Below are positions 60,640-64,000 of a DNA stretch of 64,000 bases, piece after piece; position 1 is the stretch's first letter, and the number at the start of each line of letters is the position of its first letter. A model generated the notes under the pieces. That model saw nothing but the letters and a program-made list of their open reading frames with translations, ran no database searches and had not been told where the DNA came from. The position numbers were made by a program, and so were the translations under genes. Location: NCBI GenBank assembly GCA_019054805.1, contig JAHQIY010000003.1:8308001-8372000 (forward strand), given 5' to 3'. This DNA is from Brachionus manjavacas. Taxonomy: Eukaryota > Rotifera > Eurotatoria > Ploima > Brachionidae.

Positions 60640-61087
60640 TGACATCATTTACACAAATTTCACAAAGTTTTTTTGATAAAGCCTCCCACAGAAAGCTTAT
60701 GTACAAACTCAAGTTTTTTGATTTTTTTAAAGCCTGATTAATTGGATCAAAGCGTTTAAGTTAGAACATTCTGAAAGAGTATTAGGAGACACTAGCTTGA
60801 ATTGGGTAAGAGATAACAGTGGAGTTCAAGGTTCAGTGCTCGGTCCTCCAGTCTTTATTATTTATATAAACGATATGTTGAATATTGTCTAAAACAATTG
60901 CGAAACCCATGTTGATGACACGAAGATCTTATCAACAATAGATACTTTCAACTCGATTTGTAAGCTCCTATCAGATAAAGATAAGGTACACAAATGGTCA
61001 AAGGGTGGTCTGCTCAACTAAATAAAAATGCAAAGAAGTTCATATTGGCAACAATTCGATTAAAAATTCCAAAAATATTTGGGTATT

Positions 61088-61638
61088 TTTTTATTCTTTT
61101 AAGTTTAAGGCCGTCAGTCGACCAATGCTAGCGCGCTGTTAAATAAAGCGTGCTATACCGCAGAATTGTGAAAAACAAGTCTAAAAAAAAAAAAAAAAAA
61201 AAAAGAGTTTGAAAAATTGCATAAAAAGAAATATAAAAAAAATTATGTATAGTATTAAAAAATAAAAATAAATATAAGTTTAAGATTTCTTTAAGTGAAC
61301 TTTAAGATTTCAAAGCTTTTCTTCGCTATTGATCCACGATCCTTCGAGTCAAATATTTTATTCAACACCACCCCTTGCTCGTCCTCTCTCTCACACCTTA
61401 TTTCGTCCTTTATCATATATTTTTTCATTGCACATGTTTCTGCTGTGTTCGTGCCTGGGTTAAAGTCCAATATGTTTGTTATTTTGTATATCTCGCTCAC
61501 AATATCATCCTTGATGTCAATTGTCTCCAAATATTTTAGTAAAACCCTTGTTAAACAATTTTGATCCAATCTTAAGTAGAAGTCTATTTTTAGAAGATCT
61601 AGTTTATGCCCAGTTGTTTCAATATTCATGGCGTTGAG
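61088..61638 (-). mobile_element. Retroposed 551-bp insert with 14-bp target duplications
   Basis: AATATTTGGGTATT occurs exactly at 61074-61087 and 61639-61652. In minus orientation the insert begins 9 bases before an ATG and ends in an A-rich tail (AAAAGAATAAAAA), the structure of a reverse-transcribed RNA. It encloses the ORF at 61291-61629. Its 3' part holds a GC-richer stretch (GGCCGTCAGTCGACCAATGC on the plus strand) and a run of 22 A on the plus strand (about 61179-61204), which may be a separate small SINE-like insertion. Confidence 0.65.
61291..61629 (-). CDS. 112-codon ORF within the retroposed insert, unknown
   Basis: An intact ORF starting 9 bases inside the 5' end of the insert. 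It reads MNIETTGHKLDLLKIDFYLR, then an acidic/Lys-rich sequence including IKDDIVSEIYKITNILDF, with no signal peptide or membrane helix. Composition is less AT-rich than its surroundings. Its position in a target-duplication-flanked unit with an A-rich 3' end suggests a retrocopy of a cellular or transposon mRNA. The lack of stops argues for recent insertion or constraint. The family was not recognised. Confidence 0.4.
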   Translation of the reverse strand: MNIETTGHKLDLLKIDFYLRLDQNCLTRVLLKYLETIDIKDDIVSEIYKITNILDFNPGTNTAETCAMKKYMIKDEIRCEREDEQGVVLNKIFDSKDRGSIAKKSFEILKFT

Positions 61639-61950
61639 AATATTTGGGTATTATATGAGTGATTTAAAATGGGACACACAAGTCAAGAATGCAACAGCTA
61701 AGGCTAAAAGAGTGTTGGGTATAATTAAGAAATAATTTAAATATCCTTGAAGCGAGATTATCAAATTATTGTATTGTTCTACGGTAAGACCACACCTTGA
61801 GTAAGCTGTCACTGCATGGTGTCCTTATTTGTTAAAAGAAATGAATGAGCTTGAGAGGGTTCAGCGCAAAGCTACAAAGTTGATTCCTGAAAAACGTGAT
61901 TTGGATTTCAAAGCTAGAATTAACTGACCTGAGAAATAAAATGATGGATA

Positions 61951-64000
61951 ATTCAAAGCAATTTTGGTAATGTAATAAATCCACGATCTAAATCAGGAAT
62001 TTTATTAATTTGAAAAAAAAAAATTTAAATAAATAAAAAACATAAGAAAATTAATTTTGCAGATTTTTTTTCAACACTTTTTGACAACTAAGGTATCTAT
62101 AGAACAAGACGAGTATTTCAAGTGTATTGAAAATAGAAAATATGCTCAATTTTGAAGAACTGAATCAGATAATATGAATTATGCTTTTTATTTAAAAAGA
62201 CCAAGACTATGAAGAAATTAAAAAAATATTTTACTTAAAGTATTTATGAAGAAGTTTGTCCCATAAAAAAAATTAATAATGAGACGCGTTCAATTTGTTC
62301 AAAAGTCTGAAAATTGCATTCATCTTATTAAATTTAATTTAATAAGATGAATGCAAATATTAGTTTCAATTTTACAGTTCAAAAGTTTCAAGTGATTAAA
62401 AAAATGCTAAGGAAAGAGGTATAGTCAAAGTAGAAATGGCTTGGAGTAGCTAAAGAAATAAATTTAATATTTTTTTGACCTTTTGAAATTTTGAAAATAA
62501 TTTAAGAACGTAATTTAGAACTTATCCTTAGATTTTTTGGGGAAACAGATTTTAATTTTTCACAATGAAATTGAAAAAATTAAGGAATTAAAAAAATTTT
62601 GAAAAATAAAAGGTTAAAAATATCTAGTTTTTTTAACCATTTTTCGATTTAAATTTTCGATTTGTTTTAATGCACTAAATTTCATCATTGCCAAAAATTC
62701 GAGAAAGACAAGGCCTACTTAAAAGTTTGTTTTTTAATTGTGTAATTTTAAGTATCTTTTTATTAAAAAAAATTTACATTCTTTTATGTTTATTCGAAAT
62801 GAAAAAGCCCACAAATTTCTATGTTTACAGATGAATCGAAAAAGTGTTAAAAACTATGATTAAGAATCAAATGAGCTCTAAAATCTCTTTCAAAATTTGA
62901 ATGTTTAAAAAAATGATTATTTTTTCGAATTTAAGAATGAAAAAAAAAGATTTCAAAAAAAAAATTTTATTTACCATAAATTTTTTTAATATTAAATATT
63001 TAGCTCAAAGCTGTGTAAAAATGGTAGCCCAGTCTTTTTGTTGAATACCTTAAGGGAAGCTAAAATTTTATTATTTTTTAAAATTCCTTGTTTTTGAATT
63101 TGAAATAATTTTTTTTGAATATTGAAAATAAAAAAATTCTTTTGCTGAATAAAAAACTTTCCAAAGAAATTAAAATAAACTTAAGAATCATAATATTGAA
63201 AACAAACTAACAGAAAAAGACTTGAAACTTTAATTTATAGGAAATAAAGTTTTAGAATTTTTAATAAACAAAATTAAATTTTATATATAAAAAAATGGTT
63301 AATTTCAATTGATTTTTTCATATTTTACGCAATTTTTTTCCAAGAAAGTTTAGACCAATTTTTATTTTAGAATTCTTAAATCTTGTCATCAATTTTCATG
63401 ACGTTAAAATCGACAAAATAAATTGAAATTCGAATATTAATAATGTTTGGCCAAATATTTAAATTTCTGAATTCAAGTTTAAATTAATCATGAAACTAAT
63501 TTTGATTGATAGCAAACTTCAATCAGCTGACAAAAGTAAATACATAGGTTGTTCTTAGGATTTCATTAATTTTATACTAATTTTCCTCCATAAAAGTACT
63601 AAAATTAATCACTACAACACAATTTGTTTGGTATCTAAGATATTCATACAATGGGAATTCAATGAAAATTAAGACTCAGTCAATATTTGGACAATGAACT
63701 ATTAAACTTGAACCGAAATTTTTTTTTTAAAGTCCGAATAAATATTTTTTGATTCTAAGGAATGAAATTAGAATTTAATTAAGTTCATCTAATATTTTTT
63801 ATTATTTGACTTTACTTTGTTGTGAAAAAAGGTCAATTAAATAGAAAAAAAATCTCATAATGTTAAATAAAATCTAAAAACAAGTTTTAATTTACTAAAC
63901 TTTAGATACTCGAGGCTAAAATTATTGATTTAATGGAAAAATGCTAACATATAATTTGGTTGAGAGATGTACCTTTTCTTTCGCTAAATTCGTCGTCTAG
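61951..64000. other. AT-rich DNA with one strong hairpin
   Basis: No gene is seen. At 62316-62354 GCATTCATCTTATTAAAT faces its exact inverse across three bases, an 18-bp-arm hairpin. The remainder to the window end is AT-rich and featureless. Confidence 0.45.

Larger units (their letters stand above)
60640..61950 (+). pseudogene. LINE reverse transcriptase fossil split by an insertion
   Basis: The left part (to 61087) reads NSGVQGSVLGPPVFIIYIND, then the palm motif as HVDDTKIL, then KCKEVHIGNNSIKN. The right part (from 61653) continues directly with MSDLKWDTQVKNATAKAKRV, PHLE-AVTAWCPYL and LERVQRKATKLIPE. The two halves join at the GVxxxxDLKW block of reverse transcriptases, showing that the 551 bp between them were inserted into an existing copy. 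Stops (for example in NIV-NNCE and PHLE-AV) and the altered YADD show it was inactive. It is a different family from copies A-E. Confidence 0.72.

Noticed and set aside
1..64000. CRISPR array, operon or prokaryotic defence island
   Set aside because: No regularly spaced repeats, introns are present and genes are widely spaced; the window is eukaryotic.

Overview
The window is a very AT-rich stretch of an animal nuclear genome. The evidence is spliceosomal introns with GT/AG borders, eukaryotic tRNA genes, AATAAA signals, a polycystin-1 type receptor-channel, an EMC6 subunit, a nitrobindin, and many non-LTR retrotransposon and MITE remnants. The composition and mix of families would fit a lophotrochozoan-grade invertebrate such as a monogonont rotifer, but that placement is inference.

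Layout. 1-1386 (minus): the N-terminal 462 codons of an IRG-like large GTPase cut by the window edge. 1400-13000: a transposon graveyard holding a Tc1/mariner-type MITE, a MULE/FLYWCH transposase fossil, several copies of one LINE family sharing a 3'-terminal hairpin and AAAT-type tail, and an LTR-element remnant. Three intact tRNA genes lie in it: two identical tRNA-Gly(UCC) genes in opposite orientation and one tRNA-Asp(GUC). 13628-21591 (minus): a phase-consistent three-exon gene whose product ends in a CaaX box. 21600-29150: a long AT-rich stretch without recognisable genes. 29159-30515 (minus): a three-exon nitrobindin and, upstream of it on the same strand, a single-exon EMC6. 31221-31317 (minus): an isolated AT-hook terminal exon. 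31930-33000: another LINE copy.

The centre of the window is a 12-exon polycystin-1-like gene (33762-55894, plus). Its exons join in phase to about 2851 codons: signal peptide, lectin-like jelly-roll region, WSC, PKD-type repeats, REJ region, GPS, PLAT and a polycystin channel. One intron holds a possible nested antisense gene (46128-46439); others carry LINE debris and long inverted-repeat elements. 58664-59305 (plus) encodes an unknown basic protein with a C-terminal membrane anchor. 60640-61950 is a LINE reverse transcriptase fossil split by a retroposed 551-bp insert bearing a 112-codon ORF and flanked by 14-bp target duplications.

The host genes do not form an obvious common pathway. Polycystin is a ciliary or surface mechanosensory-type receptor-channel, EMC6 is part of the ER machinery that inserts multipass membrane proteins, nitrobindin is a haem protein, and the IRG-like GTPase suggests cell-autonomous defence. 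All gene models were read by eye from ORFs, splice motifs and remembered family motifs; no search was run.
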